This document shows, in pieces, positions 7,110-16,046 of a stretch of 64,000 nt of DNA. The translations under genes were made by a program, and so were the position numbers. The stretch lies in the NCBI GenBank assembly GCA_004028795.1, contig SAIW01000016.1, forward strand, positions 1 to 64,000. The letters are read 5' to 3'. This DNA is from Chitinophagaceae bacterium. GTDB lineage: Bacteria > Bacteroidota > Bacteroidia > Chitinophagales > Chitinophagaceae. The notes beneath the pieces are model-generated. The model did no database searches, had not been told where the DNA came from, and was given only the letters and a program-made list of their open reading frames with translations. How positions within the stretch are numbered: the stretch's first letter is position 1; every line of letters begins with the position of its first letter.

Positions 7110-8600
7110 TTATAATTCCTTTCTTAACCTTGCTACCGGAATATTTAATTGCTCTCTGTATTTGGCAACTGTTCTGCGGGCAATATTATACCCTTTTTCA
7201 TTCAGCATATCTGTTAAAGTTTCATCTGCCAATGGTTTGCGTTTATCTTCTGCTTCAATTAAATCGCTCAATATTTTTTTCACTTCTCTGGTACTTACTT
7301 CTTCTCCGCTATCGGTACTTAAACTTTCGCTAAAGAAGAATTTTAATCTGTATGTTCCGAATTCTGTTTGTACAAATTTACTGTTGGCTACACGGCTTAC
7401 GGTTGAAATATCCAATCCTGTTTTTTCGGCAATGTCTTTTAAAATCATGGGTCTCATTTCAGTTTCATCGCCTGTTAAAAAGAATTGCTCCTGGTGACGC
7501 ATAATAGCACCCATTGTACTTAACAAAGTATGCTGCCTTTGTTTAATCATATCAATAAACCATTTGGCTGCATCTATTTTTTGTTTAATAAAGAGTACCG
7601 CTTCTTTCTGACGTTTATCTTTTTTACTGCCTTTATCATACTCTTTCATCATATCCCTGTAACCTTCGCTGATGCGTAAGTCAGGTGCATTACGGCTGTT
7701 TAAAGTAAGCTCTAATTTTCCTGCATTATTAATAATGAAAAAATCAGGTACCACATAGCTTTCAGCTTTATTAATACCACCAACATTACCACCAGGTTTG
7801 GGGTTTAATTTGATGATTTGCTGAATTACTTCTCTTAACTGTTCATCAGTTAACTCTAAGCCCCGTTGTATTTTTTCGTAATGTTTTTTGGTAAACTCAT
7901 CAAAGTATTTATCTAATACTTTAATAGCCATTTCAACACCGGTGCCTTCATCTTTTTTTCTGTACAGTTGCAGCAATAAACATTCTTTTAAATCTCTTGC
8001 GGCTACGCCGGGAGGATCGAACTGTTGAATTTGTTTGATTAACGCTTCTACTTCTTTTTCATCTGTGATAATATTCTGGCGAAAAGCCAAATCATCTACA
8101 ATGCTGCTTAGTTCTCTGCGTAAGTAACCGTCATCATCTAAACTGCCCACTAACTGTTCGGCAATTTTATATTGACGTTCATCAACATCTAAAGTAGAAA
8201 GCTGTTCATTCAATACATCAAAAAAGCTGCTCTCATTTTTTATAGGCATTACTTTTTTATCATCAGCTTCGGGGTAGTTATCATCTCTTGTTTTATAATC
8301 TCCCACTTCGTCATCACCTTCGCTCACATATTCACTGATGTCTATATTATCATAATCATCTTCACTGCCATCCTGTTCGTAATCATCTTCACTGCTTTCA
8401 AATTCATCTTTTGCATTGATATCGTCAAGGTCTGTTTCCTGCCCATCTTCGCCTGCTTCTAATGCAGGATTTTCTTCCAGTTCTTCTTTAATACGTTCTT
8501 CTAAATTGGCAGTAGGAATCTGCAGCAATTTCATTAACTGAATTTGCTGCGGTGATAATTTTTGCAGAAGCTTTTGCTGTAAAGATTGGCTTAGACTCAT
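7110..8600 (-). CDS. rpoN: RNA polymerase sigma-54 factor
   Basis: 496 residues. Region I is the Gln/Leu-rich activator-interacting segment (MSLSQSLQQKLLQKLSPQQ, residues 1-50). Region II (~50-125) is very acidic, rich in Asp/Glu/Ser. The core-binding domain follows, then a helix-turn-helix around TGLDISTVSRVANSKFV. The C-terminal RpoN box ARRTVAKYRE (474-483) reads the -24 GG element. Sigma-54 directs RNA polymerase to -24/-12 promoters and depends on AAA+ activators; none is encoded in this window. The gene stands alone between a repeat-filled gap and a divergent small gene. Confidence 0.97.
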   Translation of the reverse strand: MSLSQSLQQKLLQKLSPQQIQLMKLLQIPTANLEERIKEELEENPALEAGEDGQETDLDDINAKDEFESSEDDYEQDGSEDDYDNIDISEYVSEGDDEVGDYKTRDDNYPEADDKKVMPIKNESSFFDVLNEQLSTLDVDERQYKIAEQLVGSLDDDGYLRRELSSIVDDLAFRQNIITDEKEVEALIKQIQQFDPPGVAARDLKECLLLQLYRKKDEGTGVEMAIKVLDKYFDEFTKKHYEKIQRGLELTDEQLREVIQQIIKLNPKPGGNVGGINKAESYVVPDFFIINNAGKLELTLNSRNAPDLRISEGYRDMMKEYDKGSKKDKRQKEAVLFIKQKIDAAKWFIDMIKQRQHTLLSTMGAIMRHQEQFFLTGDETEMRPMILKDIAEKTGLDISTVSRVANSKFVQTEFGTYRLKFFFSESLSTDSGEEVSTREVKKILSDLIEAEDKRKPLADETLTDMLNEKGYNIARRTVAKYREQLNIPVARLRKEL

Positions 8601-8734
8601 AAGGCTCTAATCTGCTTTTTATTTACGGGTTGTGCAATTTATGTTAGATAATTCCCCATTTTGAGGAATGAATTAACTAAGCAAACTGCACGCCAATATC
8701 TTCCGTAAATTTACATGCAAACTAAAGCAAGAAA

Positions 8735-9004
8735 ATGATTAAACAGATTTGTTTATTTGCTAATTTCTTATTAATGAATGTGGCAACTTATACGCAACCG
8801 CCATTGAATTATTATCTGTTGCAGCAAAAGAAAGACAGCCTTGTAAACAAAAACATATTTACTGTAATTCCGAAAAATTATTATGTACAACAACTCGGCT
8901 TTATTTGCAAGCAGGAATTTAAGTTTGAGAAAGCTACTAAAATTCCTTTACGTATTCGTTTAGGAAGTTTAGAATATTGTAATCAATTGGAAGGTAAGAG
9001 ATAA
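8735..9004 (+). CDS. Small conserved hypothetical protein (89 aa)
   Basis: No domain function is known to me. The C-terminal half ([18 protein letters not shown], then [20 protein letters not shown]) resembles a short protein often seen in Bacteroidota genomes, which supports a real gene. The N-terminus is hydrophobic (residues 1-20) and could be a signal peptide or anchor. It is divergent from rpoN across 134 bases and convergent with the large beta-barrel gene. I chose the first ATG because the hydrophobic segment starts there. Confidence 0.7.
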   Translation: MIKQICLFANFLLMNVATYTQPPLNYYLLQQKKDSLVNKNIFTVIPKNYYVQQLGFICKQEFKFEKATKIPLRIRLGSLEYCNQLEGKR

Positions 9005-9023
9005 TTTTTATGTGAATAAACCG

Positions 9024-9049
9024 CCGCCGAAGTTGCTAACTGTCGGCGG
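9024..9049. terminator. GC-rich hairpin between convergent genes
   Basis: CCGCCGA and TCGGCGG form a 7-bp stem with a 12-base loop between the convergent ends of the 89-aa gene and the beta-barrel gene. Both sides are AT-rich but have no long T-run, so this is a weak bidirectional terminator candidate. Confidence 0.4.
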
Positions 9050-9064
9050 GGTTAAGAAATACAT

Positions 9065-11866
9065 TTAATTACCGATTGTTTTTATTACCACATTTGGCCC
9101 GCCCGCAGTTTTGCCCGCTTTATTTAAGATATAGGTAAAGCTTAACAGGAAGTATTGCTGCAATACATTGTAGCGACTATCTTCAATATAGTTTTGATTG
9201 GATGAACGTGTAATACCTAAGTTTTTATTTAAAATATCATAAGCTGATAATTTAAATTCTGCTCTGCTGTTCTTTAAAAAACTTTTGGCAATACTGGCAT
9301 TCCAGATTGGAATACTTGTGTTATAACCATCTACTCTGCCGGTATTAATTACATAGTTTAACTTATTGTTCAATACTAATTTCCATGGCAGGTAATTCGT
9401 AACATCGGCTGTATACTGTTGTGTTACATATTGGGTATTTAATTGCGGTTGTAATGAATATGCTGAATTATTAAACCGAACATTAGCTATTGCTTGTACA
9501 TCAATTACATTATCAATACCATAACTGTAAGTAAATGTTGGTGTTATTGAACTGTTATCAATCGCATTCATAGCTCCGTTTAAATAAGCAATAGAATGTG
9601 TGTAGTTATAACCCATTGATACATCTATTCTCGATTTCAACTTAATAATCGGGAACCCATAACTCGCATTAATTAATCCGAACAAAACACCGTTAGCATT
9701 TACGGGCATAGATTTTCTAACCCCATTGGTAATATCATCTGCATTTACAATGGCATTTTGTGTAACATTAAATAATGCTAATGCAAAGAAATTTTTACGT
9801 GTAGCAGGGTCTGCAGCAAAATAATTAATAGTGAAATTGTTTACATAAGAGCGTTTTAAATCGGGGTTACCGGTTGTAATATTCAATGGGTCGCTCACAT
9901 TATCTACCGGTTGTAATTGTGTGGTTGAGGGTTGTAGTGTTGATGTACTGTAATCGAAACGAATGTTTTTATAATTACTGAATTTATATTGCAAATTGGA
10001 ATTCGGCAATACATCAGTAAAAGACTGATTGATGTTGTTACCTGTTGTTTGATTGATGCTTTGCAATTGAGCAGCCTGCAAAGAAGCTCCTACGGTATAA
10101 TTGATTTTCTTTTGATTGCTTCTGAAATTAATACTACCGCCGCTGTATAAATAATTGCTTTTGAAATTATTGGTTAATGCAGCATTAGCTATATCATGCT
10201 TGCCTGTTGATGAATTATAGTTATAGGTTTGTTTATTGCTTTCTCCTGTATTACTGTTTATAAACCCTGTAAACTCTACTAAAGAACGTTTGCCTACAGG
10301 TTCTGTATAAGTAATGTTGCCACCAACATTTCTTGTTACTGCATCTAAATTATTTGTTTGATTCAGTATTGAATCTTTAGCAGTACCTCCGCTGTAAAAA
10401 CTTGTTTTGGCATTAATAGAACCATTCTGCATACTATGGTTATAGGTTCCGTTGAAGTTGCCTGAAATAGTTCTTCCTTTTTTCTTAAAGCGTTGTCTGT
10501 ATAATGCAGTAGTACCCAGGTTATAGCCTTCTGAATGGGTATAGTTATTATTATAACCGTCATTCAACTTTATATTATTCAAATCAATTGAACTGAAAGT
10601 ATTGCTGCTGTAATTATTTTGCTGTTGCCAGCTTAACACGGGTGTAATTTTTAATGAACTGAAAGAATCTAATTTTTGATCGAATGCCATATTAACCCTT
10701 TGTTGATTAATATCAGTTACACTGTTTGTTGATGATGAATAAGTATAATTATTTCCCGGCAGTAAATATTGGCGTTTAGTATCTCTGTCTGTATTTAAAT
10801 GAATATCGCTTAGAGTTCCACTGGCATTCACATCCGTCTTTTTATTCCAGTTATCATTATAATTTACACCACCCGCATACGTTTCTGCAATGCCTTGTTG
10901 GTTTTGCCCCAAACCTGTAACAGGCAAACCTGCAGTAGCAGGGCCATCACTTGTTGTAATACGAATATTACCACCGCCGTTACGCATACCCTTTGATAAT
11001 TCTCCTGTAAAATTCAATACATCACCAATACTGAAACCTTGTTTATTGGTATTGTTTGCCATACCGATGAATGATAATTGCTGGTCGCCATTAAATTTGT
11101 TGATATTACTCTGAACTTCAAACCTATCATTTGTTCCTGCACCTGCGGTGGCTCTTCCGAACAAAGCATGATTTCTGTCTTTCTTTAATTTCAGGTTGAT
11201 TGCTTTTTGCGAATTGCCATCATCAACGCCTGTAAACTCGCTCTGGTCGCTCTTTTTATCGAATACCTGTACTTTATCAACTGCATCTGCATCTAAATTT
11301 TTGGTAGCCATTTTAGGGTCGCCGTTAAAAAAGTCTTTGCCGTTTACAAATACACGGTTTACTTTTTCACCATTCACTCTAACAGTTCCATCTGCATCAA
11401 TTGTTACACCGGGCAATTTCTTCAATAAATCTTCTACCACTGCATTGGGTTGTGTTTTAAAGTTTTCTGTATTGAATTCTAATGTATCATTATTCATTAC
11501 AACAGGTGGCCGTTTTGCATTAACGGTAACATTACCTGCCAGCTTTACATCAACCATGTTCACATTACCGATATTTATTTCATCTCCTGCAACTGCAATT
11601 TTTTTCCATACCGGCATAAAACCAACATAAGAAGTAGATAATAAATAAACACCCTGATTAACCTGTTTTAAAATAAACTTACCTGTTGAATCTGCTCTTG
11701 TAAAATTGATTAAGGTGGAATCTTTTTCATTTACCAAAGAAACAGTGGCATATGCCAATCCTTTTTTTGAAGCCGTATCATATACTACCCCTTTTATAAC
11801 AGCTTTCTGAGCAATAATTACTGAAGAGAAAATAAGCATTATCAATACTGAAAAAATATAACGCAT
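9065..11866 (-). CDS. TonB-dependent-receptor-like outer membrane beta-barrel protein
   Basis: 933 residues. Signal peptide (ends SSVIIAQ), a carboxypeptidase-regulatory/CnaB-like domain (~23-110; KGVVYDTASKKGLAYATVSL), a plug domain (~125-230; VVEDLLKKLPGVTIDADGTV and VFVNGKDFFNGDPKMA), then a long barrel of alternating aromatic strands of the OMP_b-brl_3 type. Such proteins sit in the outer membrane; some import ligands with TonB, and no substrate can be predicted here. The upstream region carries three TTAACC direct repeats and a TAnnTTTG box spaced like those before the GLPGLI gene at 18857. In other Bacteroidota, GLPGLI genes are often found next to barrels of this class, so a shared regulator and joint role are likely. 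Confidence 0.9.
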   Translation of the reverse strand: MRYIFSVLIMLIFSSVIIAQKAVIKGVVYDTASKKGLAYATVSLVNEKDSTLINFTRADSTGKFILKQVNQGVYLLSTSYVGFMPVWKKIAVAGDEINIGNVNMVDVKLAGNVTVNAKRPPVVMNNDTLEFNTENFKTQPNAVVEDLLKKLPGVTIDADGTVRVNGEKVNRVFVNGKDFFNGDPKMATKNLDADAVDKVQVFDKKSDQSEFTGVDDGNSQKAINLKLKKDRNHALFGRATAGAGTNDRFEVQSNINKFNGDQQLSFIGMANNTNKQGFSIGDVLNFTGELSKGMRNGGGNIRITTSDGPATAGLPVTGLGQNQQGIAETYAGGVNYNDNWNKKTDVNASGTLSDIHLNTDRDTKRQYLLPGNNYTYSSSTNSVTDINQQRVNMAFDQKLDSFSSLKITPVLSWQQQNNYSSNTFSSIDLNNIKLNDGYNNNYTHSEGYNLGTTALYRQRFKKKGRTISGNFNGTYNHSMQNGSINAKTSFYSGGTAKDSILNQTNNLDAVTRNVGGNITYTEPVGKRSLVEFTGFINSNTGESNKQTYNYNSSTGKHDIANAALTNNFKSNYLYSGGSINFRSNQKKINYTVGASLQAAQLQSINQTTGNNINQSFTDVLPNSNLQYKFSNYKNIRFDYSTSTLQPSTTQLQPVDNVSDPLNITTGNPDLKRSYVNNFTINYFAADPATRKNFFALALFNVTQNAIVNADDITNGVRKSMPVNANGVLFGLINASYGFPIIKLKSRIDVSMGYNYTHSIAYLNGAMNAIDNSSITPTFTYSYGIDNVIDVQAIANVRFNNSAYSLQPQLNTQYVTQQYTADVTNYLPWKLVLNNKLNYVINTGRVDGYNTSIPIWNASIAKSFLKNSRAEFKLSAYDILNKNLGITRSSNQNYIEDSRYNVLQQYFLLSFTYILNKAGKTAGGPNVVIKTIGN

Positions 11867-11885
11867 GTTAGTTTTATTTACTGCC

Positions 11886-11893
11886 CAAAAGTA
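11886..11893 (-). promoter_or_regulatory. Candidate -7 box (TACTTTTG) of the beta-barrel gene
   Basis: Minus-strand TACTTTTG fits the Bacteroidota TAnnTTTG -7 consensus. It lies 19 bases before the ATG and 21 bases after the third TTAACC repeat. Confidence 0.55.
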
Positions 11894-11914
11894 TTGGCAG
11901 CAACTAACAATAAC

Positions 11915-11951
11915 GGTTAATGAAGCTATGTGAAAGGTTAATAAAGGTTAA
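11915..11951 (-). promoter_or_regulatory. Triple TTAACC direct-repeat operator upstream of the beta-barrel gene
   Basis: On the minus strand TTAACC occurs at 11951-11946, 11941-11936 and 11920-11915, giving start-to-start distances of 10 and 21 bp. The same arrangement, including the TTwA spacer and a TTTCA after the second repeat, is at 18779-18815. Direct repeats about one and two helical turns apart are typical of OmpR-family operators. Confidence 0.65.
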
Positions 11952-11969
11952 AGAAAAAAGAAAGTTGAT

Positions 11970-12386
11970 TTATAATTCAGATAGATAATCTGTGATTGTT
12001 ATAATTTTTGTTTTGCCAATTTTCTTTAAAACTAAAAGATCATGATCACCGGTAAGTAAATGAGTTGCTTTACCATCTTTTGATAACGTTAATAAGAAAT
12101 TATCTTTAGAGTCTCTGCAAATATTTATATCAGAAGTTACAGAAATGAATAATGCTTTTTCATGCATTTTTATTAATAAATTTTCTAAGTCGCTCACTAA
12201 AAAATATTTCCTGAATTTAGGCCGCTGAGCTACCTCTATAAATTCACTAATAAGTTCTTTGCTAAAAAGGAGAATACAGTCATTATTATTTAACAGAGAA
12301 TCAATTTTTGAATAGTTACCAGTTAATAGAAAACTTATCCAAAGGTTAGTATCAATAATAATTCTATGCTTTTGTTTTGTTAGCAT
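11970..12386 (-). CDS. PIN-domain toxin of a toxin-antitoxin pair
   Basis: 138 residues forming one PIN domain of the COG1569-type family. Acidic residues fit the metal-binding ribonuclease site: D12 in IIIDTN, E48 in ELISEF, D95 in RDSKDNFLL, and D114/D116 in LTGDHDLL. PIN toxins cut RNA and are held inactive by a partner protein. The reading frame overlaps the 3' end of the upstream 74-residue gene by 23 bases, the usual coupled toxin-antitoxin arrangement. Confidence 0.9.
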   Translation of the reverse strand: MLTKQKHRIIIDTNLWISFLLTGNYSKIDSLLNNNDCILLFSKELISEFIEVAQRPKFRKYFLVSDLENLLIKMHEKALFISVTSDINICRDSKDNFLLTLSKDGKATHLLTGDHDLLVLKKIGKTKIITITDYLSEL

Positions 12387-12588
12387 ATCTTTTTGCTCTT
12401 ACACTTTCTACTTCTTTTGTTATTTCTTCTAAGGTGAGTGGTGCTTTTGAAGCTTTTTTACGAAGTTGTTTAACTGTACTCAAGAAAGAATTATCTGTAC
12501 TTTTTGAAAGAGCAATAAGATTCAGGTCTGCCAAATCTTGCAGCAATTTATCTGCTTTAGGGTTTAATATATCTACTTGATATGTCAT
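12364..12588 (-). CDS. Antitoxin for the PIN-domain toxin
   Basis: 74 residues, upstream of and overlapping the PIN toxin. The start MTYQVDILNPKADKLLQDLA resembles small antitoxins found beside PIN genes in Bacteroidota. The N-terminus probably supplies dimerisation or DNA binding, and the basic C-terminus (KEVESVRAKRYANKTKA) would wrap the toxin. The assignment rests mainly on context and size. Antitoxins usually repress their own promoter; I see no clear palindrome in the short upstream gap. Confidence 0.82.
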   Translation of the reverse strand: MTYQVDILNPKADKLLQDLADLNLIALSKSTDNSFLSTVKQLRKKASKAPLTLEEITKEVESVRAKRYANKTKA

Positions 12589-12636
12589 AGAAAGATGAAG
12601 GTAAGAACAAGTGGTCTTTATCTCATTAAAAATTTA

Positions 12637-13161
12637 TCATCTTTTAATAATCACTTTTGTACCAACAGGCAGCTTAGCAAAAATTTCATCTATGTACGCA
12701 TTTTTGGTACTAACGCAGCCCATTGTCCAGTTTTGGTATTGGTCAACAGCAAACTCTTCATGTGGCCATGTGCCGTGTATACCAATCTCTCCGCCAATTT
12801 GTGCATTGGCAGGTATTAAGCCTTGGGCTTTACGTTCATTAAACTTTTTATAATCGTCTGCTGTAGGATAATCAAGTGCCAGAAATTTATCCCATTTCGG
12901 GTGAGGGCGTTTGGCAGTAATATGATAAGTTCCTTCCGGTGTTTTTCTATCGCCCTGCATCATTTTGTCTCCCAAATCTTTACTACCGAATACTACAGGA
13001 TAACTTATTAACCAGTTGCCGTATTCATCATATACTTTCAATTCATAACTATGTTTTTCAACCACAACATAATAATCGTTTGCATCGGCAACAGCATTTT
13101 TAAAAGATGTATTCAGCAGCATGAAAGCGGGTAATGCTGCAAGAAAAAAATGTTTTTTCAT
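12637..13161 (-). CDS. L,D-transpeptidase (YkuD) family protein
   Basis: 174 residues: a signal peptide (1-26), then a YkuD catalytic domain. H129 in IGIHGTW and C149 in WTMGCVST form the HxG...S/TxGCxS catalytic motif. KTPEGTYHI at ~73-81 is another family landmark. These periplasmic enzymes make or exchange 3-3 cross-links or attach proteins to peptidoglycan using the nucleophilic Cys. It is monocistronic, separated from the antitoxin by 48 bases, and has no partner domain (no SH3, no LysM). Confidence 0.9.
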   Translation of the reverse strand: MKKHFFLAALPAFMLLNTSFKNAVADANDYYVVVEKHSYELKVYDEYGNWLISYPVVFGSKDLGDKMMQGDRKTPEGTYHITAKRPHPKWDKFLALDYPTADDYKKFNERKAQGLIPANAQIGGEIGIHGTWPHEEFAVDQYQNWTMGCVSTKNAYIDEIFAKLPVGTKVIIKR

Positions 13162-13346
13162 CTTATATTTCTGTTTTCACTGTTTGTCAGATGGAATTTC
13201 ACTTAATAAAATATTCATCACTTCAGGCTTAGAATAAATATTTTATCATGCTTTATTTCATTACGGTACCTGAATTGAAACGAAAATTATGAAAAAAGAT
13301 TATGTGCAATAAAGGGTTTTACAAAATTTTACCTTAATAAAAAGCA

Positions 13347-13372
13347 AACGCCTCCTTTTTTACGGGAGGCGT
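13347..13372 (-). terminator. Rho-independent terminator of the sigma/anti-sigma/OMP operon
   Basis: On the minus strand AACGCCTCC pairs with GGAGGCGTT around a 8-base loop, followed by TTGCTTTTTATT. It lies 23 bases past the stop of the outer membrane protein gene. Confidence 0.75.
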
Positions 13373-13394
13373 TACAAAAATTTAATGTAAAATA

Positions 13395-14264
13395 CTACCA
13401 ATTACTGAATCTTATTCCCACAGCGTAAGGTGTTTGTTTTAAGCCTGTACTTTCCTTATGTAAATCATTTAAACTATAGCTGCCATACAATCTTACAGGT
13501 CCTAACCCCAACTCACCTACCACAGCAAAACGCCAGGGCTGCAACATCATATCTCCATGATATTTCTGTTTACCGCGTTCTGCACTTATTTGTTTAGTGT
13601 GAGAACCCACAAGGTAACCGGCACTTACACCAAAGCTCATACTTAATGCTCGTTTTTTATTGGGGTAGGGATTGATATTAACCATAAACGGAACTGTAAG
13701 ATAGCCTGCGTATAATTTGTTTTTTGAAAAACCGATTGAATCATTAAAAACATAAGGTGTAGGAGAACTGCGGTAGCTGAGGCTTCTGTCGTATCTGAAA
13801 TTATACATTTCTAAGCCCAAGCCGTATTTAAGGTTTAATACATGGTTAGCCACATTCATTTTCTGCATAAAAAACCAGATGTTGGCATTAGATGATTTAC
13901 CACTGTTTAATGCCATACTGTTTTGATTAACCTGACCATCAGCAGGGCGACCTGTTTTTAAATAACCCATACCCTGTGCAGCGGTATAATTGGTGTTATC
14001 AACTAAGTTAGTAAACCCTAAATCGAAGATGAACCAGTTGGTGCTTATATTACCGGGTTTCTTTTTAATTGATTTATCCTTTCCCTTAAAATTAATATTG
14101 ATGTTAATCTTTTCATCATCGGTTAACTTACCGTCTTTATTCTTTTTAATAATTATAAAGTTGCCCACTTGAACAGTATCCGTTGGTTTTGCTGTTGTAT
14201 CAGTTTGTGCAAAGCTCAGTTGTACCAGCCCGCTTAAAGCAAGCAACATCATCAAATGTTTCAT
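13395..14264 (-). CDS. Outer membrane beta-barrel protein, third gene of the ECF sigma operon
   Basis: 289 residues. A signal peptide (ends VQLSFAQ) precedes a charged, Lys-rich stretch (~50-70), then a small barrel with alternating strands and a terminal aromatic (GIRFSNW) as expected for outer-membrane insertion. I cannot name a specific function; it resembles PorT-like barrels of the phylum. It lies 19 bases after the anti-sigma-like gene and shares the operon terminator at 13347-13372, so the sigma factor probably drives its expression. Confidence 0.75.
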   Translation of the reverse strand: MKHLMMLLALSGLVQLSFAQTDTTAKPTDTVQVGNFIIIKKNKDGKLTDDEKINININFKGKDKSIKKKPGNISTNWFIFDLGFTNLVDNTNYTAAQGMGYLKTGRPADGQVNQNSMALNSGKSSNANIWFFMQKMNVANHVLNLKYGLGLEMYNFRYDRSLSYRSSPTPYVFNDSIGFSKNKLYAGYLTVPFMVNINPYPNKKRALSMSFGVSAGYLVGSHTKQISAERGKQKYHGDMMLQPWRFAVVGELGLGPVRLYGSYSLNDLHKESTGLKQTPYAVGIRFSNW

Positions 14265-14283
14265 AAACTATAGATTTTAATTT

Positions 14284-15360
14284 TTACTTAGATTGTTTTA
14301 CAGGAATAGAAGCAATAGAGAGTTTAGCTTCTTCCTCATCTCTTGATTTGTTGAATAAACGGCCAACTTTTTTTAACAGGCCTTTTACTTTGTCTTTATT
14401 CAATTTCATATTACCAACATATACGGGATTGTTTTCTTCTTCATCGGTATTCAGTTCTTTATAAACAGCCTGTTGAACATAATTATTATTATCATTCTTT
14501 ACTGCTGCTGTTGTTACAATTGGTTTTTCAGAAAAATCGCTTTTAACTGCTATAGTTTCTTGTGGCGTTGTAACAATATCATTGTTTTTAATAGCCGGTC
14601 TGTTTTGTGCAACAGATGTATTATTATCCGGTATTATTATATTTTGTTGTTGGGTATTGTTTAATGGAACAGGGAGGTTATTAGATTTTTTAGGTTGAGT
14701 TGGTGCTGATTTTTCTGTTGTTGCAACAGTTTTATCTTCTTTATTTTCAGTTGTTGTTACAGCGGTATTAGTGGTTTTATCTTTTACTGATACTGCTTTA
14801 TCTGACGGAACAGTAGCAGGCTTTGTTACAGCAAATTCTCCACCATTAACAACTGCGGGCTTTTGATTGAATAAGGAATAACTCAGCACAATCAAACCCA
14901 ATACTGCAGCAGCTATTGATATACGTTGCCAACTTAAATAAACAACTCTTCTTTCTGCTTTTCTGTATAACGTTTCTTTGTAAGGATAAGGAATTGTTTC
15001 TGCCTCAAGCTTAGTTTGTTTTAATGCTGTAAAAGCTTGTTGTAATTGCGGATGTTGTAATACAAATGTTTCTACTGCTGTTTTTTCATTGTTATTCAAC
15101 TCATCATCTACATACAATAAAAACTTTTCTTCACTATTGGTTGCATTAATAAAAGCATCTTCATTTTTAAACAACAATTCTTTCCCTTCAAAATGAATAG
15201 CTGTTGAAGGCATTACAGTTTGTTGCAATGCTGTTAATTCAATAGCTAAATCAGGATTTTGCTGAATGAAAGCATCAACAGCAGCTTTCTGTTCTGCATT
15301 CAATTCATTGTCTGTGTACAATAAAAAGAATTCTTCGTAATTATTTCTGTTGATGTTCAT
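14284..15360 (-). CDS. Membrane anti-sigma-factor-like protein with duplicated N-terminal domain
   Basis: 358 residues, one base after the sigma factor gene. The cytoplasmic N-terminus holds two copies of one module: FFLLYTDNELNAEQKAAVDAF (~11-31) and KFLLYVDDELNNNEKTAVET (~79-98), each followed by QxP and an ALxQT segment. These resemble anti-sigma zinc-finger domains but lack the His/Cys ligands. One membrane segment (~147-164, AAAVLGLIVLSYSLF) is followed by a low-complexity Thr/Asn/Gln/Lys region and a basic C-terminus outside. It likely binds and holds the adjacent sigma factor at the membrane; the signal is unknown. Confidence 0.8.
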   Translation of the reverse strand: MNINRNNYEEFFLLYTDNELNAEQKAAVDAFIQQNPDLAIELTALQQTVMPSTAIHFEGKELLFKNEDAFINATNSEEKFLLYVDDELNNNEKTAVETFVLQHPQLQQAFTALKQTKLEAETIPYPYKETLYRKAERRVVYLSWQRISIAAAVLGLIVLSYSLFNQKPAVVNGGEFAVTKPATVPSDKAVSVKDKTTNTAVTTTENKEDKTVATTEKSAPTQPKKSNNLPVPLNNTQQQNIIIPDNNTSVAQNRPAIKNNDIVTTPQETIAVKSDFSEKPIVTTAAVKNDNNNYVQQAVYKELNTDEEENNPVYVGNMKLNKDKVKGLLKKVGRLFNKSRDEEEAKLSIASIPVKQSK

Positions 15361-15361
15361 G

Positions 15362-15847
15362 TTATAAAACGTTTTCAGGTTTAACCAAATAATCTCTCAA
15401 AATAATTCTTGCTCTATGCAGGTAAACTTTTACCTGACTATCACTTAAACCTGTAATTTTTCCTATTTCTTCATAATTATAACCTTCATAATCTTTCAGC
15501 ATTACCAAACTTCTTTGTGTTTCATTTAATTGATTCAGTGCATTCATCAACACTTTTTTAGTGTGCGAATGTTGCTGATAACCGATTTTTGTTTCTTCAT
15601 TAAAATCTTCTTTCAAAGAAATTCTTTTCACTTTACGCAAATGATCAATCATCTGGTTGTAAGCAATGGTGAAAAGATATGATTTTGCTTTTTCGTTTTC
15701 TACGTTTTCTCTGTTACGCCATAATTTTTCGAATGCAGTCTGCACTACATCTCTCGCATCTTCTTCGTGCTTAAGATTTTTTACAATAAACCTGAACACA
15801 TTGTCGGCATAAAGGTTTACACATTCGTTGTATTGTTTTTCCGTCAT
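15362..15847 (-). CDS. ECF-type RNA polymerase sigma factor
   Basis: 161 residues, the size of an extracytoplasmic-function sigma factor. Region 2 lies at ~8-75 (VNLYADNVFRFIVKNL, DVVQTAFEKLW, YLFTIAYNQMIDHLRK). Region 4 at ~105-155 contains YEEIGKITGLSDSQVKVYLH. It is the first gene of a three-gene minus-strand operon with an anti-sigma-like protein and an outer membrane protein, so it probably controls its own operon. The target promoter is not evident from the sequence. Confidence 0.93.
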   Translation of the reverse strand: MTEKQYNECVNLYADNVFRFIVKNLKHEEDARDVVQTAFEKLWRNRENVENEKAKSYLFTIAYNQMIDHLRKVKRISLKEDFNEETKIGYQQHSHTKKVLMNALNQLNETQRSLVMLKDYEGYNYEEIGKITGLSDSQVKVYLHRARIILRDYLVKPENVL

Positions 15848-15925
15848 AAACAGTAGCGGTTATTTTCTTATTGCTTTGTTTAATTTGTTGTACGTTGAAT
15901 GGAGTATTTTGTTACAGTAAAATAA

Positions 15926-15955
15926 AAAAATCCTGCGGAAAGTGCAGGATTTATA
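15926..15955 (-). terminator. Rho-independent terminator (minus strand)
   Basis: On the minus strand AAATCCTGC pairs with GCAGGATTT around a 7-base loop and is followed by TTTTATTTTAC. It lies between the small Cys-rich gene at 16047 and the sigma operon, so it would end the transcript of the former. Confidence 0.75.
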
Positions 15956-15987
15956 TTTTGAGTGTTTCTGTTGATTGAAAAACTGAA

Positions 15988-16026
15988 CGTAGAAGTGAGT
16001 GACACAACAGGCGATGCCATAAAAAA
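15988..16026 (+). repeat. Dispersed repeat, family C, copy 2
   Basis: Reads GTAGAAGTGAGTGACACAAC then AGGCGATGCCATAAAAAA, close to 5989-6030. Intergenic, between the terminator at 15926 and the small gene at 16047. Confidence 0.65.
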
Positions 16027-16046
16027 CTATTGCCTGAAACAAAAAG

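Noticed and set aside
9065-11866. Calling the barrel a SusC homologue
   Set aside because: It lacks the SusC NEVVVIGYG-type motif and a SusD partner; the plug and barrel fit a different outer-membrane barrel class.
11970-12588. A mobile element around the PIN toxin-antitoxin pair
   Set aside because: No integrase, transposase, inverted ends or attachment-like duplications were seen around it.
15860-16042. Minus-strand open frame of 60 codons between the sigma gene and the small Cys-rich gene
   Set aside because: It runs through a terminator hairpin and a family C repeat, with no recognisable features.
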